DNA of 64,000 nucleotides from a virus, in IMG/VR virus record IMGVR_UViG_3300032265_003945, positions 1 to 64,000 of that record; one strand, given 5' to 3'. This document shows positions 8,613-19,834 of the stretch, in pieces (the stretch's first letter is position 1; every line of letters begins with the position of its first letter). The notes below the pieces were generated by a model. That model was not told where the DNA came from. It ran no database searches and worked only from the letters and a program-made list of their open reading frames with translations. Position numbers and translations under genes: made by a program.

Positions 8613-11600
8613 TCATTGATAGTACTGTAGATATGCTTTAGAATTAGCTGGCTTAAGCATGTATATTAGTTTTTCTAAAATCTGCTTAACCGTATCGCTA
8701 CTGCTAACTATACCAAAAGAATCAAAAATATTTACAGTAAAATCAAAAGCGGAGCCTTGGTTAGCTACAATAAAGGCAAAATCTTCATTTAAAGTGGCAG
8801 AACTATCGAAATTTAAGAGATATGTAGTATATAGGTCAGTTGTTACCGGGAAAGCGACTTCTAAATTGGAAGAATAGTTAGGATCTAGTGGCTCCCCATA
8901 CGGACTATAGATGGGTCTAGAAATATTAGATATTCTTAAATTATCTATTAGGCAATCCGCCTCGCTGTTCAAAGAATAATCAGCGCCTAAATAAACTTGG
9001 TTAATGGTATCTTTAAAAGAAATATTTTGGTTTCCAATAGAGATGCCCGCAGTCCCCGCTCCGAGATCGGAGAAAGCTCCAAAATTAACCTGACCATTAA
9101 TTAACAAACTAGATCTTTCGTACCCATCAACGAACATTCTTATTTCATCCGAGTTTACTTGACTATTGAATTTAAAGCTAACCTTAACTCTGTGCCAGGT
9201 ATCTCGAGACCAGTATATAGGAGAGGTTATATTATAATTTTTACCCGAAGCAGTTACATCGAAATTTAAATATCCGCCAGGATCTTTATAAATAGATAAC
9301 CTATCTCCGTTGAATCCCTTGGGAATAAATTTAACTATTACAGGAGTATTGTCTTTTGGCAATTTTTTATTTAAATAAATAGTTTGATAATTTAAGATAT
9401 TATTTGATCCATTTATAGGCTTATAGGTAACAATTAAATTTGCATTATTTAAAGGCAGAGGTTTTCCTAGATAAATTGTTTTCTTATCCAGACTAACTGC
9501 TCCATTTTCAAAATAATTAACTCTAGATAGATCTCCTACCACAACTACAGAAATTACCTGTAGGATTTGATTTTTAACACTAACAGAGCTGTTATTGTTG
9601 CTGGTGGTCACCTCTGCAATTGCGTTGTCTAGCCCTATCTCCAGCTTGCCTCCTGCAAAATAATTTATATTAGGATCTCCGTTTTTTAATGTAACGCTAA
9701 TGATATTGCTTACTGGCTCACTTAATTTAATTTCTGAATTATTTAAGCTGACCGTCTCAACCACCTTAGCTCCGTAAGCATCAAAATAATACCTATAATT
9801 TGGATCTTTGGCGGAATCATAGAGTGGGTTAACCCAAAATTCTATTGTGCCATCTTTTTTGGTATCTAGTACTCCATAATTATCTAAAATAACAGGATTG
9901 TTAACTAACGAGATAGAGTTTTGAAAATTACTATTAATGGATACGTCCGATTGAATGAAGTTACCTCCAATGTTTTTAACATAGAAAGACGCAGAATTAA
10001 CAAAAGGATAAAAATTAAAATCAATTAGAGTCAAAGTGTTAATATCAGACCTTAATGGAATTAAAGAATTATAATCTTTAGTGATAGATCTTTGATTGGA
10101 TGGAATTACTTGACCTACACGAGTATCCGATAACTGTATTGAATATATTTTTACCTGATCAAGAGCCGCATTAGACTGATGAGATTTTAAAATATCACAA
10201 CCAAGATAGATTTCTTCATTAGCGAGAGGGTCAAATTTTATAGTTGTGTAAGTACTATATTCAAATTCGTAGTAACCAACATTTAAGAAGTAAGGCTCTC
10301 CGACGAATTGAGTTTGTTCTAGTACGAAAAATCCATTTTGAAAACCAGTTCTATAATCCGTGACATTTAATACTTTATAGTACCCATCGGTAAAATCACC
10401 CAAGGGGATTGACAAATCTAGAATTAAACTCTTGTGATCTTGGCTAACGTCTGATATTCTATAGATTCCTGCCGCTGCCAATGGCTGCTGTACAATTAAG
10501 ATATTGTCCTTATCCAAAGAAGAGAAGAAGTTATTGTCATCTGTGACAATATTTTCTCCCGTTTTTCTTAATGTTTGACCGGTGCTCATTTGATAACTAT
10601 ATCGAATAAGCGGAACCAGTGAACTATCCTCGGCATAAGTAATAGGGTATTTTTCTTTTATTTCAAATGCTAAGCAATCTTTTAAGAGATTAAATGGCTT
10701 GCAAATTACTTGAATATGATTTACGGTAATAAACTTATTAGAGAAATCTAATTTTCCGTAATCGTCAAAGTAAATAGTTTCGCTAATTATGTTATAATCG
10801 TAATCATATCCACCTAGAATAATTTGAACGGGAGTAGAGAAATCTACATTATTTGTTCCTGAAATAGTTGCAGATAAAGTTCTACCTTTTTCAGAGTTTG
10901 ACGGAGGATTGTCGGTAGATAGATAATGCAGTATTCCAGAAATTACCGTAGAGTTATGAGAATTAACTACGCTATTTGAAGAGATTACTCTGGTAATTTT
11001 AACGTCATTCAAAGATACTGGCGGTGGTAGTCTGGTCGGTATTACATTTTCTATCTGATTCCCCCAAACATAGTGAAGCTGCTTAATTTTACGATGATTT
11101 AACCCAAAAGTATTTAATAATACCAAATCTTTTGCAAGAACATCATTGGTAATGGTCAAGGTAGCATTGAATAAATTATCTGAAGACAGTTGATAAGATG
11201 GGCGTAATGCCTTTACTCCAGGAATTTCTTTTTCTATATTAGAGTAAATATAAAAGGTTAGACCGCTTAATGTAACTGGCATTTTTTGGTCTAGTGTTAA
11301 TTGCTGCCCGTTTACATTTAAAATATTATAAATTAATTCAAATCCGCCATCCAATATTCTAAGCAAGTATCCGGGTTTTATTTGGGTGAAATTAGATGAA
11401 GCCGAAGTGACGACATTGTTGCTGAGTGAAGTACTTAGATCATTATTTTCATAAATCACACTAAGAGTTGAAACCGCAACGCTCGGATAAACATTGGCAT
11501 CTAATTTTAGAGTATAGCTAGCTTTATTAACGGAAAATTTTAAATTACTTAACGTGACAGGCATTGGTTGATCTAGAGTAAGATCATTACCATTAATGGC

Positions 11601-14600
11601 GTCAATGGTATATCCGGATTGATTAAACAATCCATCTTCAATATAAATTAAATCTCCAATATTAATATTGTAATTTCCAAAATTTATTGAAGAATTAACA
11701 ACATTGCTGCCCGCAGAAGTGGCTAGATCATCACTCCCAACAATATCTTTATCAGAGGATCCTACTAAGGTTTCAGGATTAACGGTTCTAAATTTTTCAT
11801 GGGGGAAAGGAAGTAATTTTTGACCATATTTAATTATATTCGGGACTTCAAATCCATCTATAAATAGATGCATTTCGTCTCGATGATTTCCAGAATTTAA
11901 TTTCCAAGATGCACCGATAAAATGCTTTTCATTTTTCTTCCAATTAGATACGTCTGCACTAACCACATAAACTGTTTTAAACTTATCAATAATTTTAAAG
12001 TTTAAATATCCCGCAATATCTTTATAAATAGAGAGTCTATTCTTTTCTTTCTCCCCGGAATCAAGTATATAATACTCGTGATCAGAAATAAAAGTAAATA
12101 TTTGAGATTGATCCTTTAAATTATTTATTTTAATTGCAACTTTATTGTTAGTAGTTGTAGTTGTAATGTCAGCGCCGCTACTTGCACTTTTAACATCATA
12201 AAAATTACCATCTGAATTTATTTGAACAGAATATTTTTGACCATTTCCAGTATTATCAATAATGTCAACGTACCATCTATTAAATAATCCAGAAATATCT
12301 GGAGCATAGTAGATAAATACGCCGTTCTTATTTTTCTGAGGGATTCCAGAAGAATTAGAATTCTTATCTATTGTAAAAGAATTATTTATTAGTAATGGAT
12401 GATGCTCTCTATCTCCGATAAAAATAGAATTTTGTGCGACAGGAGAGTTGTCCTTTAATATTTTAAAAGTTAATTTTGCATTATTGTCTATGCCATCCCA
12501 TTGCGGCAAAATCCATGTTTCGAAAGTTCCTTGATTAATGGAAAGATTCGAGGAGCGTGGTAAAGAAATTCTTTGAGAAGGAGAGTCTATCAATGCTCCA
12601 TTTCCGAACTTAACTGGTATTAATTGAAAGTTTCCTTCGGTAGTTATTTGGTTTGGATAAAGTAAGCTACTCCCAAGAGACCAGCTATTGAATACCGACT
12701 CGATAATTTGAGGATCGATGTGTGTTATTTTATTTACCAAGTTCTTAATGCCACTAATTGTTGGACCTTTCAAAAAAGAAGATAGGGCGCCGGTTAACGC
12801 ATCTCGATATCTTTCTCTGTCCAGATCAACATTAAAAACATTCAATTCCGGAATAAGTAATAAGGATCCGAAATTTTTCAATAAAGCGTCTCTGAGGGCG
12901 CCTACTCGATATGACACATAGTAAGTAGTGTTTTCGGAAACGGCATTGCTTTGTCTAAAGTCAATTACGTTATCTCCGTACTCATAACTGATAACAATTT
13001 CATCAAGTAAATAAGTATAGTCTGCGTAAAGGTCGCCTTTGTTATAATCTACTACGACTCTAGAGAGATCGTTTATGGATACAGTGTAAGATAGATTAAC
13101 TATCTGCCCTGCGGCGGGAGAATTTACTCCCGATAGAATTAATTTTGCAAGATTTCCGGTTACAATTTGTCCGCCAGAATCCCAGAGCTGTTTTCCGTCT
13201 GAATTTCTGATGATGCTAATATCATAAGAAATATTTGGAGATAGGTAGCTGGTATTTTCTGGTAAAGGTATGTATAAATTAACCCCGTCATCATTGACTT
13301 GAGTGATTAGAGATTGAGGGATTGGAGAAACAGTTATTGTATTTCCGCTAAAAGAAGAAAAATTAGAAAAATTAATTGGGTTTAAATTATTAACTAAGTC
13401 CTGATACTCAAAAACACCTCTAACATATTTTATTTGTTCAGATACTTTCCCATAAAAAGATAATTGATCAAAATAACCTATTACGCCATTATTAATTTGA
13501 TACGGCTTTGTCTGTTCATTATTGTAATATAGCTCATCGGAATCTTGAAGATTTTCTGGGAAAATATTATTGTCACCAAAAGACAAATAAGTAAAACTTT
13601 TATTTTTTGGATTAAGAGGGTTTACTTGATAATAAATGTCATTTACGCTTATGATATGTTTTTTCGCTGTAATGATATTATTTTTTCGATAAGAAATAGT
13701 GCCGATATCATTATTTTGATTTGCACTTACTGCGCAATAGACTATCCCGTTAACATAATCGATACAGTATTCTCCAATATTATTTAAATTATTTAAGTTA
13801 ATTTGAATATTTGAATCTTTTTGAAAATATTTTTCTTTTTGAAAGATACTTTTATTGGAAAAGCTTGCACTGGAATTAATAGAAGACCCGATACAATCTT
13901 CTGTTGAAGCTATTAAACTGTTATTATTTAATAAAATTTTAAAAATGTTAAGAGAGCTTTGATTAATAGAGCTGCTATTAACAAACAAGAACTCATTTAA
14001 GACCGCCTCAAAAGTAACTCTTTCCGAAGTTTCATCATCTATTCTTGGAGCTATGTTATAATCAAAATAAACTTTATTATCGTTCCAACGATTAATCGAG
14101 TACAGCTCACCCGAAGTTTCATTGTAGATTCTAAAGACATTAGTTACAGGTGAGTTCGTGGTTTGTATTGTCCCTAAATTAAGTAACCTATTCTCGACTC
14201 TCTCTTGCAATGATTCATTATGGACTTCCGCCACATAATCTTTATTTGGAATCAATACTTTTTCATAGCTAAAATTAATTAATGCAGAGTTGTCTCTTAA
14301 ATTACCTTTTGGTAAAGAAACTAAATCTTTAGTATCTGAATCATACACATAGTCTACTTCATCTTGATAGGAAAATCTATAATTATAAGTGGCGACGGGA
14401 GGAGATGCCCCTGTTCCGGACTTAGAGCCGTCTGCGCCATAAACATACACTCTTCCAGTGGTATAGTCTACGCTATAAGCTCCAGGAAAAGATGGGAGAG
14501 CCTCTAATCTAAAGGGAGATTCATATAGGAAGGCGGGATGCTTAGCATTAACGTTAATGCTGTTAGGATCGGTAAAAGTAACCCCGCCTAATTGAGGAAC

Positions 14601-15716
14601 GTCATTATTTAAATCTACAATTGGGGCGTGCTTTAAATTAAAAATATTTATAATTGATGGAAGCGTTTCTCTACTAGACGTTAGCACCTCTTCTACTCTT
14701 AAGGAATCAGAATAAATTATTTTACCAACATCTTTATATTGATAAGAGCACTCTATTCTGACAATAGCGTCTAATTTAAAAGAAGGATCTTGAAGTATCT
14801 GCTCGTTTAGCTTTATTTGATTATCTTCTAACAATAAATATTTAAATCCAAAATCCTGATCATATTTATTTTCTTTTATTTGATACCCAAGAGTCTGAAT
14901 ATCATATTCGTATATTGAAGGCAGGGAACTCAATATAAAAGTTAATTTTGTTAGCTTAATTACAGGTGAAGAATTTAAATTTAAAATTAAACTATTGATG
15001 TTAAATTTGCCGTCCACATCTACAGAGTCTGGAGTTAAAAGCTCTCTAGTAACTTGAGTTGATTGAAGCGTAAACGGATAGAATGGAAAAGTGTCTACGC
15101 TATAAAAACCAGAGACTTTATTTCCAGAAGGGGTAAGTCCAACCCTAATAATTTCATAGGCGCCTTCTTGATCTAACCGATCAAAAGGTCCACCGCCTCT
15201 TGTTTTTTGCTCATCTTCAATAGTGTTACTTAAATAATTTTCATTTTTTACTTGACGCACATCATATAAGGATTTAGATATGCTATTTACAAAAGAACCA
15301 ATAACTTTGTAAACTGCAGTAGTTGGGTCTTCTACATTATAAATATTTTCTCTTAAGAAATTTACTAAATAAGTTCTAATGATATTATCGGGCTCTTCTG
15401 GACCTAAGATTATCTTTAAGTTGCCTACGTTATCTTCCAGTAATTTAAACTCACCATTTAAAGATTGAAATGGGTGATTAGAAGTTGAGCGAAACACGAT
15501 ATCATAAGCGGCATAAGGAGTCAAAGGCTGGCAATAAATCTTTAAGACATTATTGACCACTTGGACTTTAAGAGCTTTAGAATCTGGAACATTTAAAGTT
15601 TGAGATAAAATTTGAATGTTGCTAACATCTAAATTATTAGTTAATTTTTCAGTAAAACTAGCTATTAAATTAGAGCTATCAACAACTGTAACTGATTCTA
15701 CTCTTAGGTTGCTCAT
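8613..15716 (-). CDS. giant gpI-like baseplate/fibre-attachment protein with two LamG-like domains
   Basis: A 2367-residue structural protein whose ATG overlaps the end of the baseplate-J-like gene by four bases, the position of gpI in P2-type tails. Residues about 110-180 (TYLVNFLREN, AVYKVIGSFVNSISKSLYDV) and about 940-1000 (YRDALTGALSSFLKGP) look like the helical core of a tail protein I. Two concanavalin/LamG-like domains, about 1045-1305 and 1950-2270, share RLSIYKDxxGYLNF, a Trp-rich strand and DGxE turns, so they look duplicated. The rest is Ig-like or beta-sandwich sequence. It probably links wedge to fibres and may bind carbohydrate. The family call rests on order more than on sequence. 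Confidence 0.75.
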   Translation of the reverse strand: MSNLRVESVTVVDSSNLIASFTEKLTNNLDVSNIQILSQTLNVPDSKALKVQVVNNVLKIYCQPLTPYAAYDIVFRSTSNHPFQSLNGEFKLLEDNVGNLKIILGPEEPDNIIRTYLVNFLRENIYNVEDPTTAVYKVIGSFVNSISKSLYDVRQVKNENYLSNTIEDEQKTRGGGPFDRLDQEGAYEIIRVGLTPSGNKVSGFYSVDTFPFYPFTLQSTQVTRELLTPDSVDVDGKFNINSLILNLNSSPVIKLTKLTFILSSLPSIYEYDIQTLGYQIKENKYDQDFGFKYLLLEDNQIKLNEQILQDPSFKLDAIVRIECSYQYKDVGKIIYSDSLRVEEVLTSSRETLPSIINIFNLKHAPIVDLNNDVPQLGGVTFTDPNSINVNAKHPAFLYESPFRLEALPSFPGAYSVDYTTGRVYVYGADGSKSGTGASPPVATYNYRFSYQDEVDYVYDSDTKDLVSLPKGNLRDNSALINFSYEKVLIPNKDYVAEVHNESLQERVENRLLNLGTIQTTNSPVTNVFRIYNETSGELYSINRWNDNKVYFDYNIAPRIDDETSERVTFEAVLNEFLFVNSSSINQSSLNIFKILLNNNSLIASTEDCIGSSINSSASFSNKSIFQKEKYFQKDSNIQINLNNLNNIGEYCIDYVNGIVYCAVSANQNNDIGTISYRKNNIITAKKHIISVNDIYYQVNPLNPKNKSFTYLSFGDNNIFPENLQDSDELYYNNEQTKPYQINNGVIGYFDQLSFYGKVSEQIKYVRGVFEYQDLVNNLNPINFSNFSSFSGNTITVSPIPQSLITQVNDDGVNLYIPLPENTSYLSPNISYDISIIRNSDGKQLWDSGGQIVTGNLAKLILSGVNSPAAGQIVNLSYTVSINDLSRVVVDYNKGDLYADYTYLLDEIVISYEYGDNVIDFRQSNAVSENTTYYVSYRVGALRDALLKNFGSLLLIPELNVFNVDLDRERYRDALTGALSSFLKGPTISGIKNLVNKITHIDPQIIESVFNSWSLGSSLLYPNQITTEGNFQLIPVKFGNGALIDSPSQRISLPRSSNLSINQGTFETWILPQWDGIDNNAKLTFKILKDNSPVAQNSIFIGDREHHPLLINNSFTIDKNSNSSGIPQKNKNGVFIYYAPDISGLFNRWYVDIIDNTGNGQKYSVQINSDGNFYDVKSASSGADITTTTTNNKVAIKINNLKDQSQIFTFISDHEYYILDSGEKEKNRLSIYKDIAGYLNFKIIDKFKTVYVVSADVSNWKKNEKHFIGASWKLNSGNHRDEMHLFIDGFEVPNIIKYGQKLLPFPHEKFRTVNPETLVGSSDKDIVGSDDLATSAGSNVVNSSINFGNYNINIGDLIYIEDGLFNQSGYTIDAINGNDLTLDQPMPVTLSNLKFSVNKASYTLKLDANVYPSVAVSTLSVIYENNDLSTSLSNNVVTSASSNFTQIKPGYLLRILDGGFELIYNILNVNGQQLTLDQKMPVTLSGLTFYIYSNIEKEIPGVKALRPSYQLSSDNLFNATLTITNDVLAKDLVLLNTFGLNHRKIKQLHYVWGNQIENVIPTRLPPPVSLNDVKITRVISSNSVVNSHNSTVISGILHYLSTDNPPSNSEKGRTLSATISGTNNVDFSTPVQIILGGYDYDYNIISETIYFDDYGKLDFSNKFITVNHIQVICKPFNLLKDCLAFEIKEKYPITYAEDSSLVPLIRYSYQMSTGQTLRKTGENIVTDDNNFFSSLDKDNILIVQQPLAAAGIYRISDVSQDHKSLILDLSIPLGDFTDGYYKVLNVTDYRTGFQNGFFVLEQTQFVGEPYFLNVGYYEFEYSTYTTIKFDPLANEEIYLGCDILKSHQSNAALDQVKIYSIQLSDTRVGQVIPSNQRSITKDYNSLIPLRSDINTLTLIDFNFYPFVNSASFYVKNIGGNFIQSDVSINSNFQNSISLVNNPVILDNYGVLDTKKDGTIEFWVNPLYDSAKDPNYRYYFDAYGAKVVETVSLNNSEIKLSEPVSNIISVTLKNGDPNINYFAGGKLEIGLDNAIAEVTTSNNNSSVSVKNQILQVISVVVVGDLSRVNYFENGAVSLDKKTIYLGKPLPLNNANLIVTYKPINGSNNILNYQTIYLNKKLPKDNTPVIVKFIPKGFNGDRLSIYKDPGGYLNFDVTASGKNYNITSPIYWSRDTWHRVKVSFKFNSQVNSDEIRMFVDGYERSSLLINGQVNFGAFSDLGAGTAGISIGNQNISFKDTINQVYLGADYSLNSEADCLIDNLRISNISRPIYSPYGEPLDPNYSSNLEVAFPVTTDLYTTYLLNFDSSATLNEDFAFIVANQGSAFDFTVNIFDSFGIVSSSDTVKQILEKLIYMLKPANSKAYLQYYQ

Positions 15717-18700
15717 CTTGTCTCAATATTCACTATAACGTTGTTTGCCACAAAGTATTCGTTCTTTTGAGCCGTTAAGCTAAGAACTTGACCTGGGACC
15801 CCTGTTTTATTAAAATAAATTATTCTTGATCTATCTACGCCATTAATAGAGTAAGAAGAATTTACCAAATCCGATCCATCAATTATTCCTCCTAAAGAAT
15901 TTAAATTAATAGAAGAGGTTAATATGTTTCTGACATTTTGAGCAACTATAGATGAACTGTTAGTAAAGATAGAGCTAACCACTATATTCATAGTTACATC
16001 TACAAGTATTGCGATTGCCTCTTTTGCAATAACATCTGCATTTATCGGTCTGTTATTTTCTATATTAAAAGTGGCATCCGTAATTGTTTGATTATAATTA
16101 TAAGTTATAGTGATTCTTTCATTTGTCTTTGGCGCAGTGTAATCGTAGAATACTTTGTATCTAGAGCCAAGAGGGGGTTGATTTATTGTATTTAAATTTA
16201 AAACGGAAGATGCGGTTGATTTAAACCCGCTACTCACATAGACTTTATCAATTAATAAGAATTTTTTACCCGTATATAATAAACCAGGAGCAGTATAGTT
16301 TAATGTTTCAGAGTCCGCAGAATTAACTACACAAATAGTGGCTCGCATCTTATCTCCAATTTTTGGAAGATAAGGGTTAGTCGAAGTATCTAGCATATTC
16401 GTGCTAGTCGATGGCAAAATCACACTAAATCTATCTAAAAGAGGGTTTTCGATTAACTCTCCTATATAGTAAGAGTTATCTCTTATTTTTGAGTTAATTA
16501 AATCATAATTAACAATAACATTAGTAACTTCATCTAGGTTTCCTGCAGTTTGAACTTTTTCTAGCTTAACTATTCTAGCCAATTTAAGAGAAGAAGGTAT
16601 AGCAGATGTAGAAGATAAACTTAACCCTTTAACAACTGCTTCTAGTAAATTGACCTCTAGCCCGGACGCAGTTGAGGTAAAGATTACATCTTTTATTTTA
16701 AAAATAGTTTTTCCTGTAATGGCAATCGAGCCATTAGATACGTTTTGATCGAAAATTAAAGAAGAAATGTTTGTTGGAGAGGTTCTTAAATTATTATAAT
16801 TATAATAATTTATAAAAACTTTATCAAATAGTTTAGGATTGCCAAAAGATGATAGAATTAATTTATTATTTGCAAAATTTATCGTGCCAGATCCGTTCCA
16901 CACTTCTTGATTATCTGAGATCCTAGTAATAGAAATTTGAGATTTACTAATATTTTCTAGGGAAATAGTCGCTGTAAATTGCTGCAAACTAGAATTAAAA
17001 TTAATTATATCAAATATACCATTGTTATTAAAATTATACCCATCATAAATTTTTAATTTATAATTAGATATGGCAGTAATATAATTAAGATTCATTGTCG
17101 GGCTAGTAACTAAGATCTGTTGAGGGTTTGACGGATCTTTTTGCAAATACCCATCAAGAACTTCTCCGTAAACTATTTGGGAGGCGGGGTCTAATATTTC
17201 AAATCTTAATGGTCCGACATTATCTATAAAATTTAAAATATCAACATATAGTTTTTGATCAGCATCAGATTTTACCTCTGATTGTTGTAATGCAATTACT
17301 TCATTAGAAAAACTAACTGGCTGATATCTCGTATTATCCTTGGAGTAGTAGAATGTAACTACTTGATCTTTTTCCAAAGGAGAATTGTAATTAGATAGTA
17401 TTAACTGATAATTATTATTAGAATTATTAAAAGTTATAGTTCCTGGATGCATGCTATCCCAAAGAACAGCGCCATCACTAATTCTTATAATAGATAAGAT
17501 GTCCGATGTGCCCAGGGTGAAGTTATTTGCATTAATGGATAATTCAATGTAAAGCTGATTGCTAACATTTTTATTAATTAATAAGCTCTCTCTTATTAAA
17601 TTATTAAATATATTGTTATTTATAAATCCCAGGTTATTTAAGTTAAATCCATTAGAGACTCTGCTCGCTGGGAGCAGGGTCGTTGCGGAAGAGTAGAGCG
17701 AAGGGACATTGGCTATGTAAGAAACATTTAAATAAATTTGAGAAGAGTCTGTTACGATATTGCTTGCCGGTATATTAATTGTACTAGAATTAAAGCTGCC
17801 ATTTATATTATCTACATAAAAAGTATTTTTACTATCAAAAATAATAGAGACTTTTTGACCACTTACTGCGGTAGTGTCTGCCGGTAGAATTATATTTGCG
17901 CCATAGACAACTTTAATGCCTATGACTGATGTGCTGGCTGTAAAAGATCCGTTATTTTCAGCCGTATTATATAGTTCAACAAAAGTATTCTTTAAATAAA
18001 TATTTTGTATTGATTGAACTGGAACTGGTAAATTTAATAATTGAACGGATTTTCTCCCGGCGTATATCCCAGAGGTTACATCCGAGACAATACCGTCTTT
18101 TTGTTCAAAAGTATTGCAAGATATTACTGAGCTTATTGGGTGAGATACGGATCCCGTAAATATATTTGCCGTAGCGTCTTTGATAAATAATGCTTTTTCG
18201 TCTTTTATTTCTGAGCAATAACCCCAGTCAACATTATCAATTGAAGGACGTAAATTATCATTTAAATATTTTCCATCATAATCCGAATATTGATCATAAT
18301 CAAATATCCAAGTATAATCTACCTGAAGGACATCAGTGGCAACCGGTAAAGTATTACCAGAAATTTTTATTCTTCCAGTTGTATTGACGCTTCCGGTTCC
18401 GTCTACATTTTGATTTACTATGAAATATCTTTCCCCGGTATTAACATTAAATACTCTAGTTACATTTGTTAAGGGATAGTGAAATAATTGAATAATTGAT
18501 CTGTCGCTAGTAATAACGCTATTCTCATTAACAATAGATATATTTTGCTGAATATTTGGAATGTTCAGCACATCAGTGTATGACAATGGATCTTGTCCAT
18601 TAAATTTATTTTTAATTAAGTCCTGGGAGAAGGCAGATATTTTATTTGATGTCCATTTAAACTTATCAAATCCCCAGGGAGATCCTGCATACACTCCCGT

Positions 18701-19816
18701 GTCTTTTACTAGCTCATAATTTCCGGAAACTCTTCCGAGAGAATCGACTGATTTGGGTATGAAATTAGGTCCGCTCAGAGAACCTACTACGGTAACAAGA
18801 GAGTCGACTGGCTGAGACGGCAAGGTCCCATTCTTTATATTATCTACTCTTCTTTTGTTAACAGTCTTGTTTTCATCTCCGGATATTTGTCCCAAGACAA
18901 TATCGTTTTTATCATTGGAAGAGTTATTCGTATTACTTTTATCTTGATAGATATAGGTATCTATTGTTTGGAGTAAATTTTGCCCCAAAATAATAACATC
19001 AACTTTGCCGCCTTGTCCCTCGGAAATAATTGTTTTATTGCCGCTAGAGTCGGTCGAGACTACGGTCCCATCTCTTGTCATCAAGGGGTCACCCGGCTCG
19101 ATAACCGTGGCATCTATAACATTGGTAGTGGCGAGGGCGGTGCTTCTATAACCAAGGGCAGTGCCAATGCTAGAGCCATTAAAAAGAGCTAGAATTCTAT
19201 TTCTAAAAGCAGCGTCGTTTTCCTGATTCGAGCCGCCAGTAAAATTATTAGTATTTGTTGCCCCGGTGATTCCAGTGGTCGTAGATCTAGAGATATAATA
19301 TTTGCCAATATTTCCAATGGCTCCAGGAGAAACACATTGAACTAAAACTTGTATCGCGTATTGATCTTTAATACCTACGAAGTCTAAATCATTTTTGAAT
19401 CTAGTAGCCGTAGATGCGTATGAGTTGGCTGAAGCTGGAATAATAGAGACTCCGGTAGTTACTTGAAAAGAAACTCCGCTACTGGTAATAACTAAATCTC
19501 CTGAATTAACTGCAAATGGAGCATCTACGGAATTAAAAGTAAGAAGGGCTACCCCATTAGCCGGTACAGCTTGTTTTCTAGACAACCCGAAATTTTTTGC
19601 TAGTTTGTCTAAATCTGCCCCAGCAGCCAATTTAATAGATTGTAAATCTGAAACGTTAGCAAGCTCATCATAAATTAAAGAAATTTGGCTAGCGGGGGCA
19701 TCAATAAATAAATCTCTGGCAACAGTTCCAGGTTTAGTATCTAGATCTGGCTGAACCAGCTTAAAATAATCAATTAAGCCTAAGATAATATCATTTACAT
19801 TTCTTATTGTTACCAT
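15713..19816 (-). CDS. baseplate J-like wedge protein
   Basis: A 1367-residue protein. The N-terminal ~230 residues are typical of Baseplate_J (P2 gpJ / T4 gp6-like): KPGTVARDLFIDAPASQISL, a GADLDKLAKNFGLSRK segment, a beta-rich region opening with NSGDLVITSSGVSFQVTTG, then GGSNQENDAAFRNRILALF. The C-terminal ~150 residues resume the family pattern (NRPINADVIAKEAIAILVDV and a helical segment ending GVDRSRIIYF). Between about 240 and 1200 lies a large beta-rich insertion absent from small gpJ proteins. It follows the gp25-like gene by 18 bases and overlaps the gpI-like gene by four bases. It should form the inner wedge ring of the baseplate. Confidence 0.85.
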   Translation of the reverse strand: MVTIRNVNDIILGLIDYFKLVQPDLDTKPGTVARDLFIDAPASQISLIYDELANVSDLQSIKLAAGADLDKLAKNFGLSRKQAVPANGVALLTFNSVDAPFAVNSGDLVITSSGVSFQVTTGVSIIPASANSYASTATRFKNDLDFVGIKDQYAIQVLVQCVSPGAIGNIGKYYISRSTTTGITGATNTNNFTGGSNQENDAAFRNRILALFNGSSIGTALGYRSTALATTNVIDATVIEPGDPLMTRDGTVVSTDSSGNKTIISEGQGGKVDVIILGQNLLQTIDTYIYQDKSNTNNSSNDKNDIVLGQISGDENKTVNKRRVDNIKNGTLPSQPVDSLVTVVGSLSGPNFIPKSVDSLGRVSGNYELVKDTGVYAGSPWGFDKFKWTSNKISAFSQDLIKNKFNGQDPLSYTDVLNIPNIQQNISIVNENSVITSDRSIIQLFHYPLTNVTRVFNVNTGERYFIVNQNVDGTGSVNTTGRIKISGNTLPVATDVLQVDYTWIFDYDQYSDYDGKYLNDNLRPSIDNVDWGYCSEIKDEKALFIKDATANIFTGSVSHPISSVISCNTFEQKDGIVSDVTSGIYAGRKSVQLLNLPVPVQSIQNIYLKNTFVELYNTAENNGSFTASTSVIGIKVVYGANIILPADTTAVSGQKVSIIFDSKNTFYVDNINGSFNSSTINIPASNIVTDSSQIYLNVSYIANVPSLYSSATTLLPASRVSNGFNLNNLGFINNNIFNNLIRESLLINKNVSNQLYIELSINANNFTLGTSDILSIIRISDGAVLWDSMHPGTITFNNSNNNYQLILSNYNSPLEKDQVVTFYYSKDNTRYQPVSFSNEVIALQQSEVKSDADQKLYVDILNFIDNVGPLRFEILDPASQIVYGEVLDGYLQKDPSNPQQILVTSPTMNLNYITAISNYKLKIYDGYNFNNNGIFDIINFNSSLQQFTATISLENISKSQISITRISDNQEVWNGSGTINFANNKLILSSFGNPKLFDKVFINYYNYNNLRTSPTNISSLIFDQNVSNGSIAITGKTIFKIKDVIFTSTASGLEVNLLEAVVKGLSLSSTSAIPSSLKLARIVKLEKVQTAGNLDEVTNVIVNYDLINSKIRDNSYYIGELIENPLLDRFSVILPSTSTNMLDTSTNPYLPKIGDKMRATICVVNSADSETLNYTAPGLLYTGKKFLLIDKVYVSSGFKSTASSVLNLNTINQPPLGSRYKVFYDYTAPKTNERITITYNYNQTITDATFNIENNRPINADVIAKEAIAILVDVTMNIVVSSIFTNSSSIVAQNVRNILTSSINLNSLGGIIDGSDLVNSSYSINGVDRSRIIYFNKTGVPGQVLSLTAQKNEYFVANNVIVNIETR

Positions 19817-19834
19817 TTACTTTTCTCAGGCTCC

